Positions 18,759-27,192 of a stretch of DNA of 55,660 nt are shown here, one piece after another. Location of the stretch: the NCBI GenBank assembly GCA_030148665.1, contig JASBSZ010000036.1, forward strand, positions 1 through 55,660, read 5' to 3'. Each line of letters begins with the position of its first letter. The stretch's first letter is position 1. Source of the stretch: Alphaproteobacteria bacterium. GTDB lineage: Bacteria; Pseudomonadota; Alphaproteobacteria; Rhodobacterales; Rhodobacteraceae. The notes beneath the pieces were generated by a model. The model was not told the DNA's origin, did no database searches, and saw only the letters and a list, made by a program, of their open reading frames with translations. A program made the position numbers and the translations under genes.

Positions 18759-19717
18759 TGCCCGCTCGTTTCGCCAGGCCCCGCTCCGCGCCTCGATCGC
18801 CGGCACTGCGCAACGCACTTCTGGCGGGTGGGCTGGCGGTGCTGGCCGCATGTACGCCTTTTCAGGGGCCCACCGGCATGCGGGGGCCGGAAAACGCATC
18901 GACCAGATCAGGCGAAAGCATGCGTCTCGAACGCTACTACGCCACGCTTCAGGACAGGTTGCGTTCGCGCGGCTTGATGCGCACCGATCTGGCGCCCCCG
19001 GATGCCCCGGTAACGCCCGCCAGCCTGGTCAGGGATTTCGAGTGGATCGCCCTGTACGACGAGTACGCGATTTCCGGCGGCAATTTCATTGCGCGTGCAA
19101 CGCCCAGCACCCTGCGCCGCTGGAACAAGCCGGTGCGCATTTCGCTGCTGTTCGACGACCGCATTCCCAAGGCAACCCGCGACAAGGACCGTGCCAATGT
19201 CGTGGCCTATGCGCGCCGTCTGTCGCAGCTGACCGGCGTCCCCATCAGCGTGACCGAGAAGAACCCCAATTTCCATGTGATGTTCCTGTATCACGACCGC
19301 CAGAAAACCATCGGGCCCGAGCTGCTCAGACGTATCCCCGATCTCAGCCCGATCGTCGTGCGTGAAATCGAGAACACCCCCCGCAACACCTATTGCGTGA
19401 CCTATGCCTTTGCCGACCGCAACAACGGCAGCGCCTATGACACGGCGGTGATCCTGATCAAGGCCGAACACCCCGACCTGATGCGCCTTTCCTGCATCCA
19501 CGAGGAAATGGCCCAGGCGATGGGCCTTGCCAATGACAGCCCTGATGCCAGGCCGTCGATCTTCAACGACGACGAGGAATTCGCACTGCTGACACGCCAT
19601 GACGAGATGCTGCTGAGGATGCTTTACGACAAGCGCCTCAAGATCGGCATGACGCTGGACCAGGCCAGGGCCGTTCTGCCAGCAATTGCACGCGACGTGA
19701 TGAAGGGCAGCAGTTAG
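18758..19717 (+). CDS. DUF2927 lipoprotein
   Basis: A 319-residue protein with a signal peptide and lipobox VLAACT (Cys about 32). The DUF2927 core runs from about residue 95 to 270 and includes RDFEWIALYDEY, VTYAFAD, and CIHEEMAQAMGLANDSPDARPSIFNDDEEF. The HEEMAQ stretch resembles a zinc-peptidase helix but lacks the second histidine of HExxH, so catalysis is doubtful. It would sit on the periplasmic face of a membrane. The one-base overlap with telA implies coupled expression; a 62-base gap follows. Confidence 0.82.
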   Translation: MPARFARPRSAPRSPALRNALLAGGLAVLAACTPFQGPTGMRGPENASTRSGESMRLERYYATLQDRLRSRGLMRTDLAPPDAPVTPASLVRDFEWIALYDEYAISGGNFIARATPSTLRRWNKPVRISLLFDDRIPKATRDKDRANVVAYARRLSQLTGVPISVTEKNPNFHVMFLYHDRQKTIGPELLRRIPDLSPIVVREIENTPRNTYCVTYAFADRNNGSAYDTAVILIKAEHPDLMRLSCIHEEMAQAMGLANDSPDARPSIFNDDEEFALLTRHDEMLLRMLYDKRLKIGMTLDQARAVLPAIARDVMKGSS

Positions 19718-19779
19718 GGCCTGTTGACGATCACCAGATCGCACCGGCGCATTCGAAACATTTTCCAGGAGACGACAGC

Positions 19780-20928
19780 ATGGGCATCTTCGATTTTCTC
19801 ACCGGCGAATTCATCGATGTCATCCATTGGGTGGACGACACCCGCGACACGCTGGTCTGGAGGTTCGAGCGCGAAGGGCACGCGATCAAGTACGGGGCCA
19901 AGCTGACGGTTCGCGAGGGCCAGGCGGCGGTATTCGTGCATGAGGGGCAACTGGCCGACGTGTTCACGCCGGGGCTCTACATGCTGGAAACCAACAACAT
20001 GCCGATCCTCACCACCCTGCAGCACTGGGATCACGGTTTTCAGTCCCCCTTCAAATCGGAAATATACTTCGTCAACACGACCCGTTTTCAAAATCTGAAA
20101 TGGGGCACGAAAAACCCGATCATCATTCGCGACCCCGAATTCGGCCCCGTGCGCATACGTGCCTACGGCACCTACACGATCCGGGTCATCGATCCCGCGA
20201 AATTCCTGGTCGAGATCGTCGGCACCGATGGCGAATTCACCATGGACGAGATCAGTTTCCAGATACGCAACATCATCGTCAGCCGCTTTTCGGCAGCGAT
20301 TGCCGGATCGGACATTCCCGTTCTCGACATGGCCGCCAACACGATCGATCTGGGCAAGGTGCTGGCCGCAAGGATTGCACCCGATCTGGCGGAATACGGC
20401 CTGGAAATGCCCATGCTGTTCATCGAGAACATCTCGTTGCCCGCAGCGGTCGAAGAAGTGCTGGACAAGCGCACCTCGATGGGCATCGCGGGCGACCTGG
20501 GAAACTACACCCGCTTCTCGGCGGCCGAGGCGATCACGGCGGCTGCCACCAACCCCGGCGCCGGCGGCATGAGCGCCGGAATCGGCCTGGGGATGGGGAT
20601 GGGCATGGCCCGGCAGGTGGCCCAAGAGATCGGCCCCTGGGGCCCGCGCCCTGCGACCGAGGCATCAACCGCCGGCGCACAACCGGCAGCGCCGGCCCCG
20701 CCGCCGCCTCCTCCGCCCCCGCCTGAAAAGGTCTGGCACATCGCTGTCGACGGGCAGGCCAGAGGGCCCTATTCGCGGGCGGCGCTGGGCCGCATGGTCG
20801 GCGACGGCAGCCTTGCCCGCGACAGCCTGGTGTGGACAGCGGGTCAGGATGGCTGGAAACCGGCCGGGCAGGTCACCGAACTGGCCACATTGTTTACCAT
20901 CCTTCCGCCGCCTCTTCCCGACAGCTGA
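19780..20928 (+). CDS. SPFH-domain protein with polyproline linker and C-terminal GYF_2 domain
   Basis: A 382-residue protein. Residues about 10-235 form an SPFH/virion-core-like domain (LTVREGQAAVFVHEG, VFTPGLYML, RIRAYGTYTIRVIDP). Then come a Gly/Met-rich helix (260-280), nine consecutive prolines (307-315), and a GYF_2 domain (WHIAVDGQARGPYS...LVWTAGQDGWKPA, 319-362). SPFH proteins of this class scaffold membrane patches; GYF_2 domains bind proline-rich partners. It resembles Bacillus YdjI with an added GYF_2. No membrane helix is evident, so membrane contact is likely peripheral or through the next gene's product. Confidence 0.86.
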   Translation: MGIFDFLTGEFIDVIHWVDDTRDTLVWRFEREGHAIKYGAKLTVREGQAAVFVHEGQLADVFTPGLYMLETNNMPILTTLQHWDHGFQSPFKSEIYFVNTTRFQNLKWGTKNPIIIRDPEFGPVRIRAYGTYTIRVIDPAKFLVEIVGTDGEFTMDEISFQIRNIIVSRFSAAIAGSDIPVLDMAANTIDLGKVLAARIAPDLAEYGLEMPMLFIENISLPAAVEEVLDKRTSMGIAGDLGNYTRFSAAEAITAAATNPGAGGMSAGIGLGMGMGMARQVAQEIGPWGPRPATEASTAGAQPAAPAPPPPPPPPPEKVWHIAVDGQARGPYSRAALGRMVGDGSLARDSLVWTAGQDGWKPAGQVTELATLFTILPPPLPDS

Positions 20929-20941
20929 GGACAGGCCGCCC

Positions 20942-22084
20942 ATGGCACGCCCGGAACCGCCCGCCGAATCGTCTGCCGAACCGCCCGCTGGCTCGCCCAT
21001 TGTCTTTCCGTGCAGCCAGTGCGGGTCGGACCTGCGTTTCCAGCCAGGCAGCAACAGCATGGTCTGCGACTATTGCGGCTCGACCACGACATTGCCCGAG
21101 GGGATCGACCGCAGCGGGGTCATCCGCGAGCTCGATTTCCAGGCCGCCATCGCCGCCTTCGAGGAAAAGGCCGACACCGAGGAAAACCGTTTCGTCAAAT
21201 GCGACAGCTGCGGCGCCGAAATCGAGCTTGACGAACAGGTATCGGCAACGATCTGCCCTTTTTGCGCCTCACCTCTGGTCCTGAGCCCCGACAGCAGGCG
21301 CAAGATCAGGCCGGCCGCGCTGATCCCTTTCCGGCTGGACGAGCGCAGCGCCCGAAAGGCCATGACCGATTGGCTGGGTCAGCTGTGGTTCGCGCCTTCC
21401 GGCCTGCTGGAATATGCCCGCAAGGGACGCGCGCTCAGCGGCATCTATGTCCCCTACTGGACCTATGACGCAGACACGCGCAGCCGATATTCCGGCCTGA
21501 GGGGCAGGATCCGCTACGAAACCCGCCGTATCCGGGTGAATGTCGGCGGCAAGATGCAGACCCGCACCCAGCAGGTACAGCGGATCGACTGGCGGCCTGT
21601 TTCAGGCAGGGTCAGGCGATTTTTCGACGATGTTCTGGTCATGGCCTCGACCAGCCTGCCACGCCGTCACACCGAGGCGATCGAGCCCTGGGATCTGTCG
21701 GCGCTGGAACCCTGGCAACCCCAGTACCTGGCCGGTTTCCGCGCCGAAGGCTATACCGTGTCCCTGGATGAGGGCTATGCACAGGCGCGTGCCAGGATGC
21801 AGCAAGTGATCGAATCGGACATCCGGCGCGACATCGGCGGAGACGCACAGCAGATCCTGTCGATGGAGACATCCGTATCCGACATCACCTTCAAGCATGT
21901 GCTGCTGCCGATCTGGATGGCCGCCTACAAATACCGCGGCAAGACCTATCGTTTCGTGGTCAACGGCCAGACCGGCAGGGTCAGCGGCGAACGCCCCTGG
22001 TCGGCCGTAAAGATTGCGCTCGCCGTCATTCTGGGCGCGGTCGCACTGGGTGTTGCAGCGTGGATCTACGGCCAGAACCGCTGA
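20942..22084 (+). CDS. Double zinc-ribbon protein with C-terminal membrane anchor
   Basis: A 380-residue protein. Two zinc ribbons are visible: Cys24/27/42/45 (CSQCG...CDYCG) and Cys87/90/105/108 (CDSCG...CPFC). A long mixed domain follows with YVPYWTYDADTRSRYSGLRG and LLPIWMAAYKYRGKTYRFVVNGQTG. One membrane helix closes it (about 355-376). This layout fits the TFIIB-type zinc-ribbon family often paired with SPFH proteins, as YdjG is in Bacillus. It begins 13 bases after the SPFH stop with GAGGA upstream, so the two are a pair. It is the last gene of the cassette. Confidence 0.82.
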   Translation: MARPEPPAESSAEPPAGSPIVFPCSQCGSDLRFQPGSNSMVCDYCGSTTTLPEGIDRSGVIRELDFQAAIAAFEEKADTEENRFVKCDSCGAEIELDEQVSATICPFCASPLVLSPDSRRKIRPAALIPFRLDERSARKAMTDWLGQLWFAPSGLLEYARKGRALSGIYVPYWTYDADTRSRYSGLRGRIRYETRRIRVNVGGKMQTRTQQVQRIDWRPVSGRVRRFFDDVLVMASTSLPRRHTEAIEPWDLSALEPWQPQYLAGFRAEGYTVSLDEGYAQARARMQQVIESDIRRDIGGDAQQILSMETSVSDITFKHVLLPIWMAAYKYRGKTYRFVVNGQTGRVSGERPWSAVKIALAVILGAVALGVAAWIYGQNR

Positions 22085-22100
22085 GGCCGGGCAATTCCGC

Positions 22101-22811
22101 TCAGCGTGCCTTCTGCCCGAACAGGATCTGCTGCGCGCGCTTGTCATCCTGCAGATTGCCGCGCTTTTCCTTGGCCAGCGCGCGACCCTTTTGCACGGCA
22201 GGCCGCCCATAACAGCGATCAAGCCATGCCTTCATGTTGGGGAAATCCGCGATATCCTGATCATGCCCCTTCCACAGGCTGGCCCATGGCCAGATCGCCA
22301 TGTCGGCGATGGAATAGAAATCGCCGGCCACGAATTCGTGTGCCGCAAGGCGACGGTCCAGAACGCCGTACAGGCGATTGACCTCGTTGCGGTACCGGTC
22401 CTTGGCATAGGGGATGTCGTTGGGTGGCTCCATTGCAGGGGCATATTTCAGGAAATGGTGCGCCTGCCCTGCCATCGGGCCAAGGCCACCGACCTGCCAG
22501 AACAGCCATTCCTCGACCGCGACACGCTGCCTTTCGTTGCTGCCATAAAACATGCCTGTCTTGCGCGCCAGATATTGCAGGATCGCGCCGCTTTCGAAAA
22601 CCGATATCGGCGCGCCGTCCGGCCCGTCGGGATCAATGATCGCAGGCATGCGATTGTTGGGCGAGATTTTCAGAAAACTTTCCTCGAACTGATCCCCGGC
22701 GCCGATATCGACGAGGTGCAGATTGTAAGGAAGCTGCATCTCTTCGAGAGCGATGCTGATCTTCCAGCCATTGGGTGTGGGCCAGTAATAGAGGTCGATA
22801 GGCGTGGTCAT
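22101..22811 (-). CDS. Glutathione S-transferase, YfcG/Nu-like
   Basis: A 236-residue GST with a thioredoxin-like N-domain (DLYYWPTPNGWKISIALEE; NRMPAIIDPDGPDGAPISVFESGAI) and an alpha-helical C-domain (FYSIADMAIWPWASLWKGHD). The PTPNGWK segment and FESGAIL place it near the YfcG group, which has disulfide-bond reductase activity with glutathione. It converges on the zinc-ribbon gene, 16 bases apart. Start set at MTTPIDLYYWP; 24 further in-frame residues lack a family match. Confidence 0.92.
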   Translation of the reverse strand: MTTPIDLYYWPTPNGWKISIALEEMQLPYNLHLVDIGAGDQFEESFLKISPNNRMPAIIDPDGPDGAPISVFESGAILQYLARKTGMFYGSNERQRVAVEEWLFWQVGGLGPMAGQAHHFLKYAPAMEPPNDIPYAKDRYRNEVNRLYGVLDRRLAAHEFVAGDFYSIADMAIWPWASLWKGHDQDIADFPNMKAWLDRCYGRPAVQKGRALAKEKRGNLQDDKRAQQILFGQKAR

Positions 22812-22939
22812 GTCACAGCTCTCCCTGTTTCCCTGTCGCTGCCATAATGGAGCTGGGCGACCGACGCGCAAGGGGAAACACATGTTGTTGACGTGGTGAT
22901 TCCTTGACGACTCCCGGCGACTGGACTAGACGGGCGGTG

Positions 22940-22988
22940 TGTGGCGATTTGTTACCGGATTGCGGGCCACGTTAAACAAACCGCTAAA
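22940..22988 (+). promoter_or_regulatory. SAM-II riboswitch controlling metZ
   Basis: The conserved SAM-II core is present: P1 arms GTGGC (22941-22945) and GCCAC (22966-22970), the nearly invariant ACCGGATTGC between them, then GTTAAACAAACCGCTAAAG. The pseudoknot can form between TTTGTT (22948-22953) and AACAAA (22975-22980). SAM-II senses S-adenosylmethionine upstream of methionine genes in alphaproteobacteria, matching the gene that follows. Confidence 0.92.
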
Positions 22989-23002
22989 GAGGTCGCGGAA
23001 TG

Positions 23003-23033
23003 CCCCCGATACCTCGCGGTAGGGGGTTTTTTT
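23003..23033 (+). terminator. Intrinsic terminator in the metZ leader (expression platform)
   Basis: CCCCC and TACC pair with GGTAGGGGG around a TCGC loop, with a two-base GA bulge, directly followed by seven T residues. It lies 15 bases after the SAM-II core and 27 bases before the metZ ATG, so SAM is likely to act by premature termination. Confidence 0.85.
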
Positions 23034-23059
23034 GTGCGGCGCAGCCAGGAGGAAAACAC

Positions 23060-24241
23060 ATGACCGACAACTGGAAACCCAGGACAAGGCTGGTACATTC
23101 CGGCAGCCGCCGCAGCCAGTACGGCGAGGTATCCGAGGCAATCTTTCTGACCCAGGGTTTCGTTTATGACAGCGCCGAACAGGCCGAAGCCCGGTTTGTC
23201 GAGCTGGGCGATGACGAATACATCTATGCCCGATACGGCAATCCGACCGTCCGCATGTTCGAGGACCGCATCGCCGCACTCGAGGGTGCCGAGGATGCCT
23301 TTGCAACCGCCAGCGGCATGGCCGCGGTCAACGGCGCGCTGCTGGCGGGCCTGAAAGCGGGCGATCACGTGGTCGCCGCACGCGCGTTGTTCGGCTCGTG
23401 CCTGTATATCTGTGAAACCCTTCTGCCGCGATACGGAATCGATGTCACCTTTGTCGATGGCACCGATCTGGACCAGTGGCGCGCGGCGGTGCGGCCAGGC
23501 ACCAGGCTGTGTTTTCTGGAAGCGATCTCGAACCCCACGCTTGAGGTCATCGACATCGCCGCAGTCGCACAGATCGCCCATGATGCCGGCGCGCTATTGG
23601 TCGTGGACAACGTCTTTGCAACCCCGGTATTCCAGCGCACGCTCGATCTGGGTGCCGATGTGGTGGTCTATTCCGCAACCAAGCATATCGACGGCCAGGG
23701 CCGCTGTCTGGGCGGCGTGGTGCTGGGCAGCCGGGAATTCATCCGCAAGACACTCGAACCCTATCTCAAGCACACAGGCGGCGCTCTGAGCCCGTTCAAC
23801 GCCTGGGTGATGCTCAAGGGGCTGGAAACCCTGGACCTGCGATGTCGGGCACAGGCCGAGACGGCAATCGACATTGCCACCGCGCTCGAAGGTCACGCCA
23901 GGCTGGAAAAGGTCATTCATCCCTTCCTTGCCTCGCACCCCCAGCATGATGTCGCGCGGCGCCAGATGTCGATGGGCGGCACGGTCCTTTCGCTGGTCGT
24001 CAAGGGTGGCAAGGATGGCGCATTCCGGTTTCTCGATGGTCTGCGGATCGTCAAGATCTCGAACAATCTGGGCGATGCGAAATCCCTGGTCACCCATCCT
24101 GCCACAACCACCCACCAAAGGCTGAGCCCCGAACAGCGCGCTGCCCTCGGTATTTCCGACGGCCTGGTACGCCTGTCCATCGGGCTGGAGGACGCGGCCG
24201 ACCTGCGCGACGACATCACCGGCGCGTTGGCGCAGGTCTGA
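23060..24241 (+). CDS. metZ: O-succinylhomoserine sulfhydrylase
   Basis: A 393-residue PLP enzyme of the Cys/Met metabolism family that makes homocysteine from O-succinylhomoserine and sulfide. The PLP lysine is Lys208 in YSATKHIDGQG; YARYGNPTVRMFEDRIAALEGAE and the SNNLGDAKSLVTHPATTTHQRL tail are diagnostic. O-acetylhomoserine as substrate cannot be excluded from sequence. AGGAGGA lies 5 bases before the ATG. Expression is under the SAM-II riboswitch and terminator upstream. Confidence 0.94.
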   Translation: MTDNWKPRTRLVHSGSRRSQYGEVSEAIFLTQGFVYDSAEQAEARFVELGDDEYIYARYGNPTVRMFEDRIAALEGAEDAFATASGMAAVNGALLAGLKAGDHVVAARALFGSCLYICETLLPRYGIDVTFVDGTDLDQWRAAVRPGTRLCFLEAISNPTLEVIDIAAVAQIAHDAGALLVVDNVFATPVFQRTLDLGADVVVYSATKHIDGQGRCLGGVVLGSREFIRKTLEPYLKHTGGALSPFNAWVMLKGLETLDLRCRAQAETAIDIATALEGHARLEKVIHPFLASHPQHDVARRQMSMGGTVLSLVVKGGKDGAFRFLDGLRIVKISNNLGDAKSLVTHPATTTHQRLSPEQRAALGISDGLVRLSIGLEDAADLRDDITGALAQV

Positions 24242-24403
24242 CAACCTGAGGGGCAAAGTTTACAAATCTTCTAGGTTTTGCTAGGCATGAGACAGCTTGC
24301 GGATGGGTGCGCTGGCGTGAACGCATTTGAAATCGGTCGTCACAGAAACCTCTGACCTTTGCCACAAGCAGCGAGATAACAGGGCAACCCCGAAGGGAAG
24401 AAA

Positions 24404-25042
24404 ATGAATCTTCACGACCCGGCCATGGAAACCGACAATGATGACAAGACAGCCTTGACGCGCCCAAGCCGAAAAGACGCCGAAGAAGCGGTGCGGACCC
24501 TGCTGCGCTGGGCTGGTGACGACCCAGGGCGTGAAGGATTGCGCGACACCCCCGCCCGTGTCACCCGCGCATACGAGGACTGGTTTCGCGGGTATGGCGA
24601 AGATCCCGCGGCCATGCTGGAACGCACCTTTGAAGAGGTCGAAGGCTATGACGAAATGGTCCTGCTGCGCGGGATCCGTTTCGAAAGCTATTGCGAACAT
24701 CACATGGCCCCCATCATCGGGCGCGCCCATGTCGCCTATATGCCCACCGACCGCGTGGTCGGCATATCCAAGCTGGCCCGCGTGGTCGATGCCTTTGCAA
24801 AACGGCTGCAGGTGCAGGAAAAGCTGAACGCGCAGATCGCCAATACCCTGTGCGACGTGCTGAAACCGCGCGGTGTCGCTGTCGTTCTGGAGGCCGAGCA
24901 CCATTGCATGTCAACCCGTGGCGTTCACAAGCCGGGGGTGTCGATGGTGACTTCGACCATGCTGGGCGAATTCAAGACCGACCGGGAATTGCGGCGCGAA
25001 TTTCTGGCAGCAATCGGCAACCCTTCGACCCGCGGGGACTGA
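24404..25042 (+). CDS. folE: GTP cyclohydrolase I
   Basis: A 212-residue enzyme converting GTP to dihydroneopterin triphosphate, the first step of tetrahydrofolate synthesis. Zinc-binding motifs are seen in [12 protein letters not shown] and [31 protein letters not shown] is also conserved. The ATG has GAAGGGAAG upstream. A 162-base leader separates it from metZ; it contains a small hairpin (TGCG...CGCA near 24308-24325) and may be regulatory. Confidence 0.95.
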   Translation: MNLHDPAMETDNDDKTALTRPSRKDAEEAVRTLLRWAGDDPGREGLRDTPARVTRAYEDWFRGYGEDPAAMLERTFEEVEGYDEMVLLRGIRFESYCEHHMAPIIGRAHVAYMPTDRVVGISKLARVVDAFAKRLQVQEKLNAQIANTLCDVLKPRGVAVVLEAEHHCMSTRGVHKPGVSMVTSTMLGEFKTDRELRREFLAAIGNPSTRGD

Positions 25043-25096
25043 TCCCTCACGCGGTTGGTGAAAAACGCCAAAAGCCTCCGGGCGCCCGTCGTCCGC

Positions 25097-26359
25097 TCAG
25101 TCCGCGCGCTTTTCGATTCTGAAAACCACGCCCGCGATCAGGGAAACGATTGCGGCCGAAAAGCTGAGCAATGCGCCCATCTTGGCCGCATCCTGTACCG
25201 TGCCGGGCTGGAATGCGACCGAGGCCACAAACAGCGCCACGGTGAACCCGATCGCTGCAACACAGCCCAGCACGAACAGATCGCGCATGCGCATACCCTC
25301 TGGCAACCCCAGCCCCAGAACCCTGGCCGCGAACCAGCCGAAAAGGAAAATCCCCACCGGCTTGCCCACCAGCAGGCCCAGCGTCACCAGCAGTGTCGCA
25401 TCGCCCATCGAGGACAGGGCGACCCCGGCATTGGCCAGTCCAAAGAAGAACAGGATGATTTCCACAGGCACCTCAAGCGCATGCTCCATCGCGTTCAGAA
25501 GGTCACGCAAATGCTCTTCGGCAGCGGCAAAGAAACCGAAGGCGCGATCGGCATGGGGAATCGTCGGCACGATCGGCAACAACCCCAGCGCAGGGTGAAT
25601 TCCCGCCCGTTGAAAGGCATACCAGCTGACCACCCCGGCCACCGCATAGGGAATGAAGGACAGCCGCCTGCGTACCCAGGTCGAGACCGGGCGCGTCTGC
25701 TTGTGCCGGTCCAGCCGTCGCGGCAGCCAGTTGAACAGCACGAAAACGGTCACCGCCGCGGCAAGGGACAGCAACATCCAGACAGGCGCGACCTCGCCCG
25801 ATGGGTAAAAGACAGCCAGAATCAGCAGACCACCGGCATCATCGGCAATCGCCAGCAACAGAAGGAAGCGAACCGCCGGATGTCCGGCGCCAAACACCAT
25901 GCGCCCGACCAGATAGGAAAATGCGATATCGGTTGCCGTAGGAATCGCCCAGCCATTGGCAACCTCGGCAAAGGTCTTGGCACCCATCAGCGCCGCAAGG
26001 CCCAGATAGACGGCAACCGGCCCCGACATGCCACCTGCCGTCGCGATCAGCGGTGTCAGCGCCTTTTTCCCGCGCAGGGCGCCTGCCTTCAATGCGACGG
26101 CCTCCCACACCTCCTTGGCGGCAATGGCAAAGAACAGCGCCATCAGAACATCATTGATCAGAAAATGAATCGTCAGCACCCGTACCACATTGCCGGCGGC
26201 ATCTTCTTCGAGAACGCCGACCCATTGATTGGTCAGCAATGGCGTATCGATGAATTCCTGATAGCTGGCATAATCGAGGTTTGCCCAGAACAGGGCGACC
26301 ACGGCGCCAAGGATCAACAAAATGGAATAGCCGGTGATGAAATTCCAGATTCGGTACAT
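25097..26359 (-). CDS. nhaA: Na+/H+ antiporter NhaA
   Basis: A 420-residue membrane transporter with about 12 helices, exchanging sodium (or lithium) out for protons in. The ion-binding aspartate pair is visible in LLAIADDAGGLLILAVFY, and FFFGLANAGV and GKPVGIFLFGW are typical. An internal extension relative to E. coli NhaA lies between the early helices (LEEDAAGNVVRVLTIH). Start placed at MYRIWNFITGYS; the longer upstream frame is basic and unrelated. Divergent from the uracil-DNA glycosylase gene. Confidence 0.93.
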   Translation of the reverse strand: MYRIWNFITGYSILLILGAVVALFWANLDYASYQEFIDTPLLTNQWVGVLEEDAAGNVVRVLTIHFLINDVLMALFFAIAAKEVWEAVALKAGALRGKKALTPLIATAGGMSGPVAVYLGLAALMGAKTFAEVANGWAIPTATDIAFSYLVGRMVFGAGHPAVRFLLLLAIADDAGGLLILAVFYPSGEVAPVWMLLSLAAAVTVFVLFNWLPRRLDRHKQTRPVSTWVRRRLSFIPYAVAGVVSWYAFQRAGIHPALGLLPIVPTIPHADRAFGFFAAAEEHLRDLLNAMEHALEVPVEIILFFFGLANAGVALSSMGDATLLVTLGLLVGKPVGIFLFGWFAARVLGLGLPEGMRMRDLFVLGCVAAIGFTVALFVASVAFQPGTVQDAAKMGALLSFSAAIVSLIAGVVFRIEKRAD

Positions 26360-26514
26360 GCCTGTCCCTCTTGCGCCGCCTCGCCTGTCCGGGGTCTGAT
26401 AAGTCACACGCGCGAAATGGGCAAGCCGGGGCCTGGATATTTTGTGACACGTTCCGGCGAGCAAGCCCCCCAGCCGCGGATACACTCTGGACTCGGCGCT
26501 TCGCGGGCGGGATC

Positions 26515-27192
26515 ATGGGGGACATGAATTCCGGCTCTGACAATTCGGCCCGCTCTGGCGATCGGGACAGCATGCTCGACCGGCTGATCGACGAGGTCCG
26601 CGCCTGCCGCAGCTGCGCGGACCGCTTTGCCGCAACGGCAACCGCCCACAGCCCGCGACCGGTCATTCGCCTGTCGGCCAGGTCGCCGGTTCTGATCGTG
26701 GGTCAGGCACCGGGCGCGCGCGTCCACGCCAGCGGCCTGCCTTTCGACGATCCTTCGGGCGATCGGCTACGTCGATGGATGCAGATTTCGCGCACCCATT
26801 TCTATGACCTCGGGCTGGTTTCGATCCTGCCCATGGCCTTCTGCTTTCCGGGATATGATGCCAATGGCGCCGACCTGCCGCCACCGCCGCAATGCGCCCG
26901 GCAATGGCAGGCGCGCATCACCGGGGCCCTGCGATCACCACGCGTGACGCTGCTGGTGGGCGGATATGCGCAACGCTGGCATCTGGGGCTGTCGGCCTCG
27001 GCGCGGGTAACGAAAACGGTTCAGGGCTGGCGCGACCATGCACCCCGCGTTTTTCCGTTGCCACATCCCTCGTGGCGCAATACGGCTTGGCTGAAAAGAA
27101 ACCCCTGGTTCGAATCCGAACTGCTGCCCGCGCTGAGGGCGCGGCTGGCCGAGGTGCTGGGCCCGGACATCGTGAAAGACAGGCAGACATGA
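26515..27192 (+). CDS. Uracil-DNA glycosylase family protein (4-cysteine iron–sulfur type)
   Basis: A 225-residue family-4/5-like glycosylase. Motif A is IVGQAPGARVHASGLPFDDPSG and motif B is PLPHPSWRNTAW. Four cysteines, a CRSC pair and a CFPGYDANGADLPPPPQC pair, match the [4Fe-4S] cluster ligands of this group. It would excise uracil or related damaged bases. Two ATGs (26515, 26524) are possible; the first has GGGCGGG at better spacing. Its stop overlaps the SseB-like start by 4 bases. Confidence 0.85.
   Translation: MGDMNSGSDNSARSGDRDSMLDRLIDEVRACRSCADRFAATATAHSPRPVIRLSARSPVLIVGQAPGARVHASGLPFDDPSGDRLRRWMQISRTHFYDLGLVSILPMAFCFPGYDANGADLPPPPQCARQWQARITGALRSPRVTLLVGGYAQRWHLGLSASARVTKTVQGWRDHAPRVFPLPHPSWRNTAWLKRNPWFESELLPALRARLAEVLGPDIVKDRQT

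Noticed and set aside
25055..26527. A 490-codon plus-strand frame opposite nhaA
   Set aside because: Low-complexity His/Gln/Arg-rich translation typical of antisense shadow; nhaA motifs lie on the other strand.
27109..27125. GGTTCGAATCC resembling a tRNA T-loop
   Set aside because: It lies inside the uracil-DNA glycosylase coding region and no cloverleaf can be built around it.
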